From Amborella trichopoda (lineage: Eukaryota > Streptophyta > Magnoliopsida > Amborellales > Amborellaceae), in NCBI RefSeq assembly GCF_000471905.2, contig NW_006494789.1, forward strand, positions 9,128,469 to 9,192,468: a stretch of 64,000 bases of DNA, read 5' to 3'. A program made the translations under genes and the position numbers. Shown one piece after another: positions 43,061 to 54,729 of this stretch (position 1 is its first letter; every line of letters begins with the position of its first letter). Under the pieces are notes generated by a model. That model was not told the DNA's origin, searched no databases, and was given only the letters and a program-made list of their open reading frames with translations.

Positions 43061-45691
43061 TGGTTTGGTGCCTCGATCTCGCCTTTCGGAACTAGATGAT
43101 CTAGCAGCACATCCCTCAGGTTTTTGGTGAACTTGGGGTTTGAGATTGCTCTCCCAGAACCTTGCTCAAGAGTAAAGGCAGGTATACCAACCGCTGCGAG
43201 AGGAATTTTAGGCGAGTTAGGGACTTACTCGGGCTGGCTCGCATAGGCACCATCTTAGATCATGAAGAAAGCCCCTCAGTTGCTTTAGCTGGTTTGGAAT
43301 CGCCTCCCTTGACCTGCAATCCTCTTGTTTTCTGCACAACACTTTTATGGTTAATTTGTAAGAGAAGTGGGTCAAGGAGATCCACTCTTGTCTTAGGGCA
43401 ACGTACATGCATGTGAGAGCAAGATGAAATGTAAAGATTTAGATAAAGATAGAAAAGAGAAGAAAAACTCGACTGAGAGGCCAAGATAGCATGACATCCG
43501 GACAATTATCGACTCAGAGTGGTAGCAAGACGTGCATGGTCCTCGGGATTAGCACGTCGACAATACAACTCAAAACCGAGACTGAGATGGTAATTCTAAG
43601 CTAGATCTACCCTCAGTCACAATAGAAGAGAAGAGGACGAATAAAAGAGAGAGAGACAGCAGAGGGAGGAAAAATCCAAACGGCAATGGGCATCGCCGTT
43701 AGCAGCACAAGGAGGAGACATGTCCCTAGTGAACAATGACAGCTCCTAACGAGGCGCAAGGCGATAGCCTCTCAAAAGTCTCGTGGCGATTACTTCTCAT
43801 AGAGCGCACGACGAATGGTGTAAGGAAGCGTAGAAGAAGCCAACGTGCGGTGACTAGTATTACCTCGACCCTTTATGAACGATGGTGGGTATTGCCGTCT
43901 GCAACGGTCAAAAGATAGGGTGAAGCCCCTGCGGGCGGCGATAGGCTTCATTACCCGTGTCCTTCGTTTAGGGGCTTAGGATACATCTGCAGACGGCAAT
44001 GAGAAGCGTCATTTGTAGGCCTCGCGAAAGAGATAGAACAGAGGGAGAAAGATACACGCGCATGGAACTGCCATTGCCATGCGTGACCCATGAGGCTACC
44101 AGAGAGGCATGGCCTACATGGCATTGCCACTACCGTGCATGGCCTCTGAGGAGAGCTCATATGGGGAGGAAGAAGAAGAAAGAGAAGAAAAGAGAAAAGA
44201 GGGGAGAGAGAACAAAAGAAAAAGAAGAGAGAGAAGGTTTACCACAAACCTAAGGGTACCAGTCAAACGTTTCTCTCACCTCACTCTCTCTCTCAAGCAT
44301 GATACAATAGTGGGAAGAAAGAGAAATTATATTCAATAAAACTCTCTTTTGCAAGGAGATGGATCCCGTGTGTGTCCATTTCAACGTACAATGCTGATAC
44401 ATATATAGATATATATATAATTTGCCCTAAACATGGGTGGATGATCAAAAGTAACCCTAATTTTTAAAAATTAAAATTAAATTAAATTAAAAGATATTAG
44501 AAAATAGGGTGCAAAATGACAGATTTTCCCGTCTTAACAATTCGTTGAACTTCAGAACAGTCCCTATGTTGCCCTAAAACTTGCATGATCTTGCATGAAT
44601 GATTCGGGGTTGTTCTCAAGCCCACTTGATTGTAAGATGATGAGTTTTTTGTTGGGCCCAGCATGGAAATTGATATTATACCAACTTCGAGCCATGGATA
44701 GTGTTTTTAGTACACGATCATGTGACTTGAAATTTGAGTGGATCTTGAAACTTCGGATCGATAGTGTACTCGTTCATTGATATTTTCTTGTAATTTCTTC
44801 ATTAAACTACACTGAGCACTTTGTTACAATCGTGGGGCAACAAACGCAGCTCGATTTTGTGCCCAAACTAAGATTTCGCGACTTTGGAATTTTTACCGGA
44901 ATCTAAAATTCCAGTACTGAAATTTGCAGTTTCTTCGTCATCTTCATGTGCAAAATCCGACTGTTCATCATGTACGGGATTGGGGTCAGTGATAGCTCGA
45001 GACCTTCCAGCTGCAATGGAATTGGTCTCGCGTCAATCGGGCTTGCGAGCGGCATGATCCGGCCACTTGTGCGAGACACGATGCTACTGAATTTTCTGCA
45101 CTTTCTTCACGGATCAACAACTTCTCTCTAGCTTTTCTTCGCGCTCTTCTTCGGACGTGCCACATATCGAATAACGCGTCTTGACTAGACAAACATGCTC
45201 ATCAAATTTGAGCGCTATCTGACTTGGGACAGGTGACATATGAGGATGAAAAGTCATTGGTCATGACTGTCCCTTCCATGGCGTGGAGTTGCAGGGTTGC
45301 CACAAGGGAATAGCATGCGACCCCTCCTGTTTCCATCTTTTACCTATAACTTCTTCCTGGAGTGTCCGTTCCAGCTTAAATTTGACCCCTATAGGTTTTT
45401 AACTGTGCAGGTTCCAATGGTGGTGGTCCACAACAAATTGAGACACAAAAAATGTAGCTCTATTTATAGGGCCCGTTTCAAGGTGTTAAAGGCCAATTTT
45501 GTTGGAACTGTTTCTCAGTCTGCACTGCCTTAGATATGTCAAAATGAGACAAAACTTGGCAGGAGTCTTTTGAGAGACCTAATGAAGATCTTGGCCAGTT
45601 CTGGGGCTATTTTAAAACTATCAAAATTTCCACTGTTTGCTGGGCCTTTATTGAGCGGGGGCCCCATATTGATGAAAAATACCTTCCAACA
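43061..45691 (-). repeat. LTR F, reversed, without adjacent PBS
   Basis: 2631 bp. On the minus strand it runs from TGTTGGAAGGTATTTTTC to GAGGCACCAAACCA. It carries the A/E-type U5 segment and a TATATATA-rich promoter zone (44400-44420, minus). No primer site follows its 3' end on the left, so it is either a solo LTR or a 3' LTR whose body would lie on the right. Flanks (TATAG left, CATGG right) do not form a clean duplication. Confidence 0.9.
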
Positions 45692-47925
45692 CATGGTAGT
45701 CTAGGGAGTTTCTTCTCTATCATGTGTGCCAAGGGGTAAAGACTGTTGTACCCACAATGATGCTTGTCTCTCATGCTTGCTGAGCCCATAATAATGATCT
45801 CCCCCATGCTTGCACTTCTCTCTCTCCTCTTGCATGCCACTTGTTATTTGTGTGATGCCACTTGTTCCATGCTACCACTACCTGTCTATTACATGCTGCC
45901 ACTATATGTGATTATTTATTCACCCCACCACCTATGAATTGTGGTTTATAGCTCTCTCACCCATGTTCACCTCTCCTCCCTTGGTCATTTGAGTTCTCCA
46001 AACCGTGTTCCTTAAGCTAGGACCTTAGCCATTGGAACTAGGCAGTCATGGTGAAGTTGGAGGAAGACTTTGGAGTTTCATTTGCAGTAGGTAAGTGGAT
46101 CTAGCTTCCATGTTTCCTTATTTTGTTTGCTGCATGCTATTTAGATCATCAAAGTGTGAGTCCAAGTATGAATATGGATGTGATGGTAAATATGTGTGTG
46201 AATGTATGACATTGAGATCTGGCTGGAATGTGCTCTGTATTTTCAAGAACTATGACTCTTATTCGTGTGATAGGTAGAATATTGAAAATATCTATGATGG
46301 CTATGAAATTTGGTAGAAAAGAACCCCTGTGAGTTTGTTTTAAGATGGAAAAGACCTTGTTCAATATCTATTTTAATATGGATGTTATTAATCATTTTCT
46401 GAAGTATGCCAAAACTATGAAATGGAATTCTAGGGAATTCACATACTTTTGTGATGGAATTTTTACTAAGCAAATGATATCCAATTGGTCTCAAATATCC
46501 ACCATTTGAAAGGTAAATGAGTCTATTTTGAATTGTTTGCATATGAATAGCTGAAAGTCTTGATAGTTTGAAATTCTTCTTGGATTGAAAGTTATGCTTT
46601 ATTTTATGAAGATATATCACTGTGGACAACATTTATAAAACTAAGAATTTATGCCGCTGTCTCCATGGATTTTGAATGACCAAAAGGGATCCATTTTCTT
46701 CCAAACCACTTCCATTTGAACAGTTCATGAGTATATTAAATTTACATGTTGAGCACGTTTTGGAATTTCTTGATTACGAGTTATGAAGGAAATTTTAAAA
46801 ACATGCCATTGCCTTCACTGCATAGCAGATTTCAGATAAAATATCTTCATTCTTTTGAACTTTTGAGGGGCCAAAACAAGGTCCAATAGTTTTCAAACTA
46901 CCCCAATTTGAAACATAAGTGTGTCTAATATAAAATTGGTTTTGGAACCATCTTCAAATTCCAAACGAATCAAAAGTTACAACCCTATTTACTACCCGAT
47001 GTCACGGCTTGAAATTGCAGCTAAACACTATTATTATGTGATACGAACACAGTTATTCTGTAATATGGACACCGTCATTCTGTGAATCTGATACTGTGTG
47101 AATGATGGTACCGTGCTACTTATGTGTTATGTGAACGGGTACCTACTATGTGAATGATGGTACTATGCTGCTTTTGTGCTATGTTAAAGGGTACCTCCTG
47201 CGTGAATTTTGACTGATCTGAGATAAGTGTTTAGCTTGATGCATAAGGCTAAAGAGTGGTTTGTGTCTGTTGATTTGGTTATGGTCTCTTATTTGTGTGG
47301 ATCTATTGAAATCTGATAGATTGCTTCTGTATATGATATCTTACATGTTATACTGTGCTTGCTTTACCATAAAAAGCATCATCCATTAATTGTGACAAAA
47401 TTGTGATGCAAGACTCTTGTTTTATGAGCATGGCTTAAAACCTTGATGTGTGATGTGTGTTAATATTCATAGACAGGGAAGCATGATATTATGATCTACT
47501 TATTGGGCTTTTTAGATCATTCCTTTGCCTCCGTCCTTATATATTAGCGGCTGTTGGTCGAAGACAGGTGGGCGTTGATCGTGTTTGGTGGACTGAAGGC
47601 TCACGCTAGACTAGAATATCTCCTAGTTTTTGTAGGTGTCAGCTGGCTGTCGACCGTTCTGTGTTGTTTGTGAAGCTTTGGAAATTATTTAATAGGCTTT
47701 GGTGCCTTGGATGAATTGTAATATTCTAGATATTGTAGTTAGGAATTTTGGAGAATGCATATGGAAATGAATGGTTTTAATTTATCCATCTTTTGTTGTT
47801 GTTTCTTGTGGGAGTTTGTGCTTTTTCTCGTGGTTTGCTTTGATTCTGCATTTATTACACGTGTTGATGCCACTCCCACCTGAGTGACGATATGTGACCT
47901 CCGGTCGCGATCCCTTACTCTGTTG
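45692..47925. other. AT-rich stretch of unknown origin
   Basis: 2.2 kb, clearly richer in A and T than its surroundings, without a supportable ORF. It has a TAGGTAAGTGG donor-like site at 46089 and phrases typical of untranslated or LTR DNA (TATATATTAGCGGC at 47550). It may be an LTR or UTR of another retroelement, or the unrecognised remains of LTR F's element. No match to the other elements was seen. Confidence 0.5.
47092..47195 (+). repeat. Two 52-bp tandem units
   Basis: 47092-47143 and 47144-47195, both beginning TACT.TGTGAATGATGGTAC and ending GGGTACC, with about eight differences. Confidence 0.85.
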
Positions 47926-48655
47926 CCCTCCGAAGGAACCTCAACCCTCAGCCACCAGTTGAGGAAGAGCTTCTCAGGCCCCTTCCTCCACTGCCAACCT
48001 TAGAGGACTTCATCCCAAGTACCGCTCGCCTTATCCTGTCGTCCAATTAGATAGACGTCCCTAAGTCATTAATCGCTTGGGATTCATGCAATATGGGTGA
48101 CGACGCTAAGAGCACCTCACAATGGTCAAGGTCGGGCAAGACCTAAAATAACCCCTGCACATGTCCAATTCCAACAATGACATAAAAAGCTACCCAGAAT
48201 ATTCTAACTCTGCTTCTTCTCCCTCCTATTCTATTTCTTCCATAGGTACAACTCGGTAGTGCCCAGACTTTGATGCTCTAAACAGAGATTTTGGAGGCAC
48301 CAGCCTTAGCAAGTCACAGCAAAAATGCCTAAGAAAGATGCTGGCCCAGGTGGCTGGATTCTTGACAATCGCCGACACCCTGTCAACCCTAGTCAAAACT
48401 GAGCCACTCTCAATCTCCTCTTCCAAAGAAGCCTCCCACATGGTGCAGATCTTGAAGGTACCATCCAGCATGGGGCAAATGAACCTGAGATCAGGGAAGA
48501 AGCTAAAGCCCACACCTCAAAAGCTCAAGGTCTTCAAGTTTCCTGATCCTTCACTTTTCCCTAAGCCTCACCCTCAAACCTCTACAACCCTAACTTAAAT
48601 AGCTATTGCCACCCCATCAACCAAAACCTCACTGGCTGAACAACAAAGTCAGCAA
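47926..48655 (+). pseudogene. Ser-rich linker of the Gag-Pro protein, element D
   Basis: Continues D's reading after the insert. It has the Ser-rich run, CPDFDALNRDF, a readable 86-codon frame (48338-48598: MLAQVAGFLTIADTLSTLVK, SKEASHMVQILKVPSSMGQM, LRSGKKLKPTPQKLKVFKFP) and a Pro/Thr-rich end. KEASHMVQ is the last point that aligns with RT-type elements; from SMGQM onward the sequence is specific to A and D. Confidence 0.75.
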
Positions 48656-49300
48656 GTGTCACAAACCAAAACTCAACCAAAACATGTTCCTAAGCTTACC
48701 TTACCACCTACACCAGTGACTGTATCAGGGATGCAGAAGACTAATGAGGATAAAGTGAAATACAATGTAATTGGGCACTTGAGAAAGCTTTCAGCCCTTC
48801 TCAGTATCTATGATGCCTTTCTGCTATCTAGAGACTATCATATGGCCCTGGTGTAAGCTCTTTCTAACCCAGAGGAATACGAGACCGAAGTGGAGCCTAT
48901 TGAGGTTGACCTATGCTTGGCAATCACCTTTTCTAAAGATGACTTTCAGTAGGGAGGAAAATTCCATAATCGCCCCCTCTTTGTGAATGGTGAACTACAC
49001 GCCAACCCTATCAACTGGATCTTACTGGATGGAAGGTCAGCAGTCAACCTAATCCCAAGAAGGATCCTCACCCGATTGGGATTAGGATCTAATGACCTCA
49101 CTCCTACCTACATCATTGTGTAATGGTTAAACCAATCAGGAGAAAAGCCAGCTAGCACAGTGCATCTTTGCCTCAAGATCGATGACCTCAACGATTACGC
49201 TTAGTTTCATTTGATCGACACCAATACATCTTGCAATGTCCTGCTCGGGTTCCCTTAGCTTCATGATCAGGGGGTGGTTCCTTCGACGCTCCACCCATTG
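48656..49300 (+). pseudogene. pro: Aspartic protease, element D
   Basis: NVIGHLRKLSALLSIYDAF, NRPLFVNGELHA and active-site loop LLDGRSAVNLIPRRIL. The catalytic Asp is kept here (codon 49028-49030, lost in A), but the Gly two residues after it is Arg. After stops near 48857 and 49123, DTNTSCNVLLGF-like remains of the C-terminal half follow. About 480 bp present in A after this point are deleted. Confidence 0.85.
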
Positions 49301-49788
49301 CTCTTTCAGAAGCAAAATTAGCACACCAACCACCAAGGACGGTAGGGGATCACCAGCCAAGAGAAGTTCTTACATTGCTCAGAGGCTCTTGAAGAGGTAC
49401 AGGTGAACAAGAGTCAGCCCTCTGGCTCTCTGGAACAAGACCCCATGGCAGAGCTGAGAAGCGAGGTTCATAGCCTCCAAAATCAGTTGGAGGTTATACG
49501 CATCGCTTCTCAGCAGTTGAAGGATTTGTCTCTGAGATTAAGACTTATGACGACCTCAAAAGCAATGCACCTCGAATCGAAGCCAAGCCTCCCCCATATT
49601 GGAGTACGTACAGTGAACAGGCTCACCAAATCATGAGAACCATGAATTGTGAGCCCCTGTCTAATCAAACACTAACGAGTGAGGAAGCAACTGCTCCTTT
49701 ATTCGAGGTCATTGAAGCCATGAAAAGCAGTCAAAAGACGAAACAAGGAGTGGGATATCTTTTTTTGCCTCACACGGTGAATGGGTAG
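49301..49788 (+). pseudogene. Coiled-coil tail of the Gag-Pro protein, element D
   Basis: MAELRSEVHSLQNQLEVIRI, ASQQLKDLSLRLR, then across a frameshift NKPPPYWSTYSEQAHQIM-like and SNQTLTSEEATAPLFEVIEA, KTKQGVGYLFLPHTVNG, ending at TAG near 49788. It is collinear with A 6230-6731. The body then changes to antisense material, so no RT was ever next to this tail in either copy. Confidence 0.65.
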
Positions 49789-49959
49789 GAGAAATAAAAA
49801 AGAGAAGGAAGAATAAAAGATGCCGCACAAAGATAAGAGAAAAGAACTGTTCCATTCATAAATCAAGTGGGTATTACAAGCTCCTTTTCATTACAAAAAG
49901 AAGAAATGAGAAAAAAAAAAACAAGAGAAAGCAGGCATCGTCAGAATCAATCAATGACT

Positions 49960-52900
49960 TCATTAATCTCTAGCTGCTACATAGTGGCCTCTTCGCACAA
50001 GGCCTTTGCCCTCCATCCCTCTAGCTCACTTGGAACACTGTCAAAGTACGGAAGGACTTCGGGCGCATTCCCTCTGGCGATCCCCTTAGACTGAAGGATC
50101 ATTGTTCCAAGCTCTTCGAGGGACAACTCCTTCAGTTTCTGGAGGCCGTTCGAAGCATCTTAAAAATGATGCCTGACAGCCCACTGAAAGTGGGCCTAGG
50201 CAATAAAAGCGACCACAGCGGGAGGATCCCCAATTGCAGCCGAGGCCTCAAGGACAACCTCAGGCTGCCCTGATACCTCAGCAACAACTCTTTCGCTCAG
50301 ATCCCTTGCCATGACCACTTCAGGCTCGACCCTCTCGTGCTCAGGTGCTGCAGCTTGACCCTATGTAAGCTCCGTAGCCTCAGCCGAGACAAGGCTGACC
50401 TGCTCGTAAGGAGCCGCTACCTTAGTGTCAGGCTACACCATAGTAACCTCCTCTTCAAGGCCAGTCCCTTATCCCTTTTCCCTCCCTTCTTGAACTACCA
50501 TCTCCACATCAACAGGTTCCACACCTTCTTCGCCCTTGTCTCCTATAGTGATCACTTCAGCTACAAGCTCTCCCACAGGGGCTGCGTCCTCTATAGTTAG
50601 GGGTGCCGCCTCTGGGCCCTCAAAGTTTGACCCCCGAGAATGTCTTGCCTTTACATACCCTATGGCTACATCACCTGGGGGAGCAAGTTCTTGCTGCTTG
50701 GGTGGTCCCTCTACAGTCCCTAGGGATCCAGCCTCCTCTATGACAGTAAGATCTACCGGGGTTTCCCTTTCTTCGGTAGGCACAGCAGCCTTTAGAGCTC
50801 TAGAGGTCATCTCCGCTTTCACCGCCTCATCAAGGTCAGCCTCATGAGCCCCGTTCACCTCCATCGGGACTGGGCCCTACCCTTTAGCCACTTTCAGACC
50901 CAAAGCAGATTTGATCGGGGCAATTGGATCAAAGGCACCGGCCTGAGCCTCTGAAGGGTCAAAAGAAGGTTCAGGTGAAAGACAAGGTGAATCCTCGAGA
51001 GGAGAGGACGATGCAGAAATAGTAGGAAACATGCAGCCCTCTGAAGAAGTCAAAGGTGAGGAGCCGTCTTCTGGCTCGCGGACTATTGGGATCTACACCC
51101 TCTACCTTTTGAGGCCTTGGTTGCCTACTTAGCCAAAGAGTGAGGAGCTGTTGGGGCAGCTCGCTTTCTCTTCTTTCCCCTCGCTTCAAGCGCAGCAGCC
51201 TTCAAGGTGCCTAATTTGGAGGAATCGGCGGCCAGCTTGCTTTGAGAGCCGCTCCCTATCAACTCATTCAGATCTTGGACCGGGCGCCCTTCATGCCCTC
51301 GAACCTTGCGGCCCTCTTTGCATTTGAAAATCGTAGAGAATATGTTAAAAATGCCCTCTGTCTTCTTCTCCATGTCGAGAAACCAGTGCAGCGACCTGTC
51401 CACGACAATTTGGTGAGGCCGCCCAAGGGTGCACCAATCCCAAGGAAAGCCCAGGGTGAATACCTCCCCTAGATGAGGAGTCCTTCTCATCTTCCTCTAC
51501 TTTGTCTCCTTGCTCTAGCGAGAATTCTCCCCTTTCCAAGGGTGCCCGACATCCCAGTACCCCGTATTCACCACCAAACTTCATGGGCTTCAGCCACTCG
51601 CACTTTCCAGCCGAAATATGGTAGCATATACTTATTAACCTCCGTGAGCTCCAAGCATGTGACCCAAGCTGGGCGAATGTGCCTCGGGAGGCAAGTCTTC
51701 TTATGGGTTCCCAACTGGTCTTTCTTTCAGTGAGCTGCCTTGCTTGCCGCTTCTCAAAGAAAATAGAGAATGGTCAGCCTTGATTGAGCCCATGCTGTCG
51801 AGCAAATCTATGAGGGAAATACCCCTCGAGGTTCGCACTATGAATAGTACGATAGGGAAGAACCTTCCGTTGACACTCAGCATATACATCAGTTCCTTAT
51901 GAGTAGTAGGAGCACCGTCTAAGCTCTTTCCCAGCTCATCAACAATGGCATGGTCTGTGAGATTCTCTACTGGGAAGGCGGGCCTCCTCTTGTGGAGGTG
52001 GTCATTGCAGAACTAACTATGCACCTGATTGGGAGTGTGGAAGATTGCTCTTTGCCCGGCAATCCTCAGCAGAAACGGGCACATCGTTTCCTCCAATTTT
52101 CGATTATGAGGTAGGTGCCTAGGAAATAAGCCCCAGGCCAGCCATATACATAATGAATAAGGAAAGGTGTCTTGAAGTCACTTGGGAAGGCTTCGCCATC
52201 CACTATTCGTTTCCTCCTTTATCACCTTGATAGACCTTTCCCATAAACACGGCTCCTAGACCGTAGTAGATACTACAAAGGACTGGCTATGCAAGTGCAT
52301 ATTTTTGCCCCCTCGCCATGTCATAGGCCACATAGAAAGTGCCTGGACGGATAATGTCTGCTCCGCTGGGGAGAGCAAACTTGCATAAGAAAAGCACCAG
52401 ATAAGCGGCCAAAAAGATGTGCTCATTCTCCCTCCGTAGCTCAAAAATAGGTGGGGCCTCTTTCTCCCCTTTCCTCAGTGATGAACCGACTTCATCATCA
52501 TAGTCCCCATAGAAAAAGGCAACCCACTTGGTGAAGGAGACGCACCTTCCTGTTCTCAACCCGGAGCAGCTGGTAAATTCCAAACAGCTCCTAAAGCCAC
52601 TCATATAAAAAAAAGACCTAGTTGGAAGGCAAAAGCTTGTCGTGCATATTATCGATGAGTGACAGCCCACCAACAAAATACATATCTAGTAGAGATATCC
52701 CTGCCTCCCCATGGCTGAGTAGCCATGTATTTCTAACATGGCTCCAAGTCAACAAAATCACCATGACCGTGTTTGAGTAACAGTCATAATAGCCCGCTGA
52801 GCACTGAATGGCGGCCAGCAGGGAAGCATGCTTCAGAATGCCTCAGTACCGATTGAGCAGTCTTATGGTCCATGAGGAGTAACCGTTCAAATATTGGTGC

Positions 52901-53367
52901 TCCCCTTGCACACGCAGCTCAGTGGAGGACCATTTCATGCCGGGGGATTTCACCATCCTCTTGCCAAGAGTCGGCAAGTCCCCATTTGAGGCTATGTTTT
53001 GGTGCAGGCAATGCAGGAGGCCTACCCCTTCCTCTACACGTGTAATGTCATCATTATCTTCCCTCATCACCAACTGGACAGGGTCACTAACAAAAGTGAT
53101 GCTTAAAGGCCACCTGGGTTCACATAAAGCCTCTGTGAGCCATATGGGCTCACCTCTCACCAAGCTTTTACCGGTGAATTCATTAGTGCCGAGCTCCCCT
53201 ACTCGAGAGAGGTTCTTCACATCTGGAATAGCACCTGAAGGTTGGGCCATTAGATCAAAAGCTTCACTGTCAAAGGACACTAAGCGACCGCGAAAAAAAA
53301 AATTGCACTCACAGGGGTGTATCGTCGACAGGTCACTCAAGGTGTATGGCTGGCAAGCTATTGCCAT
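49960..53367 (-). pseudogene. Antisense gene with plant mobile domain (PMD), element D
   Basis: Begins at the ATG 53367; the first 174 codons are open (LSDLSTIHPCECNFFFRGR, TEALCEPRWPLSITFVSDPV, HQYLNGYSSWTIRLLNRY). PMD motifs follow across frames: TWSHVRNTWLLSHGEAGISL (resembling the W-x-ETNTFLFPWGE-x-TITLEDV motif), LDMYFVGGLSLIDN, then IFLAAYLVLFLCKFALPSGA, RPGTFYVAYDMARGQKYALA (52400-52290), HYVYGWLG and SLIDLLDSMG. A basic segment (ALEARGKKRKRAAP, 51180), an acidic region (50864-50469) and a helical end (LKELSLEELGTMI) complete it. PMD is related to the MAIN/MAIL proteins and is found in plant transposons. At least eight stops or frameshifts occur; full length would have been about 1000 residues. 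Confidence 0.7.
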
Positions 53368-54285
53368 CTCCTAGCCAAGGGAAAGACTATAGCCATCTAC
53401 CCAATGAGATGGTATCGCCACGTGTAGAAGGCAGAACTATCACCGCCTTAAGGGAGTATCTCCGTCTCGTGACCAAGGGACAATCGCTGTCTACCGAAGT
53501 AAAACACTGAATACGCCCTATGCTCTAGCTAATCGAACGTGTCACACATGCGGCGTACCACGTCTCTTGAAATCTAGGCATGGCACCTGAAAATCTCGAC
53601 GTGGCTTGTCCCCACGAGTGCGAAAGGCAATCGTTTGCCATCTATCAACTCTTTGCCTCCCCATCATTGTAGACCTGTGACGCCTCGGGTTCTTGGTGGC
53701 ACGTCCTATCCTCACCGAAAACTCACTCCTGATCACCGAAATACCCCTCCTCACCTACTACTTGTTGTCGGGATTATCAAAAAACCACTGGAATACCCAG
53801 AATGTTTCCCTCTGACCCTGCAGATTTCCCTTCTCCCTGTTTCCACACTTCAGTAGTTCGCCATAAACTCACCGAAATTCCACTGGTTTTTTCGGTGAAG
53901 CCACTGCTACTCCTCCTTCTTCTTCGGATAACTAGAGGACAATCAACTCCCATGATTTCTCTGCAAGCTCCCCTTCATCCTCGGACTATTGAAAAAACAC
54001 TACAAATCCGTTAGAGAACCATTGCAAATCTCGCTAAGGCTCTGAGAAGCCTCGTCCCATGCTCAAGAAACCTTGACACCCTTCGAAAACACCTGCAAGC
54101 ACGCCGCAAAGGCCCACGACCTACTGAAGCTTGCCATAAAGGCTCTTGATGGCCTGTCTGCTGTTAACTTTAGCTGGGAAATTCTTGCTGAAAGTTTCTT
54201 GTCAGAAGCTCCGGCTCTCTCCCTCTCTAAAAACTGTCTTCAACTGTTTTACCCTTGGGTAAATAATGAAATGGGGTTTTCCCCC
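53368..54285 (-). other. Leader of the antisense PMD transcript, element D
   Basis: About 900 bp between the TATA box and the ATG. Near the gene start it has short repeats (TATAGCCATCTACCC, TATCGCCACGTGTAG, TATCACCGCCTTAAG). It is collinear with A 7935-8733 and partly with C 25780-26480. The ORF at 54073-54537 runs against this direction and is not conserved. Confidence 0.5.
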
Positions 54286-54293
54286 TATTTATA
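54286..54293 (-). promoter_or_regulatory. TATA box of the antisense PMD promoter, element D
   Basis: TATAAATA on the minus strand followed by GGGGGAAAACCCCATTTC, 918 bp upstream of the PMD ATG. It is the same core as A and C. Confidence 0.65.
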
Positions 54294-54399
54294 CTCAGCA
54301 GTGCCACAAACTACCCCTCACAGGTTCGAAAAGACACTGCAGTCCTCATCTTCAGACGACAATAAGACTAGGCCAGAGTGGGTCAAGCTTGAGACTCGA

Positions 54400-54600
54400 A
54401 AGGGCCATCGCCATGCGCTTTGTCGAGGGTTATCGTCATGCGCCTTGTTTAAGGGCTATCGCCACGTGCCTTTGTTAAGGGCTACTGCCACATGCTTCGT
54501 CAAGGATTTAGCGTCATGCGCCTCACTAAGTGGCTAACATCGTGTGTCCTTCATCAAGGGCTTAATGCCATGTGCGGCATCCAAAACTTAGCATCGTGTG
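54400..54600 (-). repeat. 26-bp repeats upstream of the antisense promoter, element D
   Basis: Seven to eight units on the plus strand (GGGCCATCGCCATGCGCTTT, GGGTTATCGTCATGCGCCTT, GGGCTATCGCCACGTGCCTT, GGGCTACTGCCACATGCTTC) at 25-27 bp spacing, 110-310 bp upstream of the TATA box. Some contain CACGTG, the plant G-box core. Confidence 0.8.
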
Positions 54601-54729
54601 CATGCCATGGCACTCCCATCTAGACCTTCATCCTGCATCCCCAGGAAGTTCATTCTCTGCACCATAGCCTCACTCCTCTGGGGGTCAAGTCCCCAATTAC
54701 TACTCTATTCTTAAAGTCACATTCTCCCC

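Larger units (their letters stand above)
42481..47925. mobile_element. Large insert splitting element D between gag and the protease part
   Basis: D matches A and E up to GAGATGAGCACGCAAGTCAG (42480) and resumes with CTCCGAAGGAACCTC (47926), as A does at 4370-4390. The 5.4 kb between holds a repeat-rich segment (42481-43060), reversed LTR F and an AT-rich stretch. I could not find a convincing target duplication, so it may be several events. Confidence 0.7.

Noticed and set aside
43061..45691. LTR F as the 5' LTR of an element to its left
   Set aside because: No primer site or leader ORF follows its 3' end; the sequence to the left is repeat-rich and unrelated to a leader.
49960..53367. A host PMD gene rather than an element gene
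   Set aside because: It sits between the element's Gag-Pro tail and 3' repeats, and A has the remnant, leader and promoter at the same place.
54073..54537. 154-codon plus-strand ORF near the antisense promoter
   Set aside because: It overlaps the antisense leader, TATA box and 26-bp repeats in the opposite direction and is not conserved in A.
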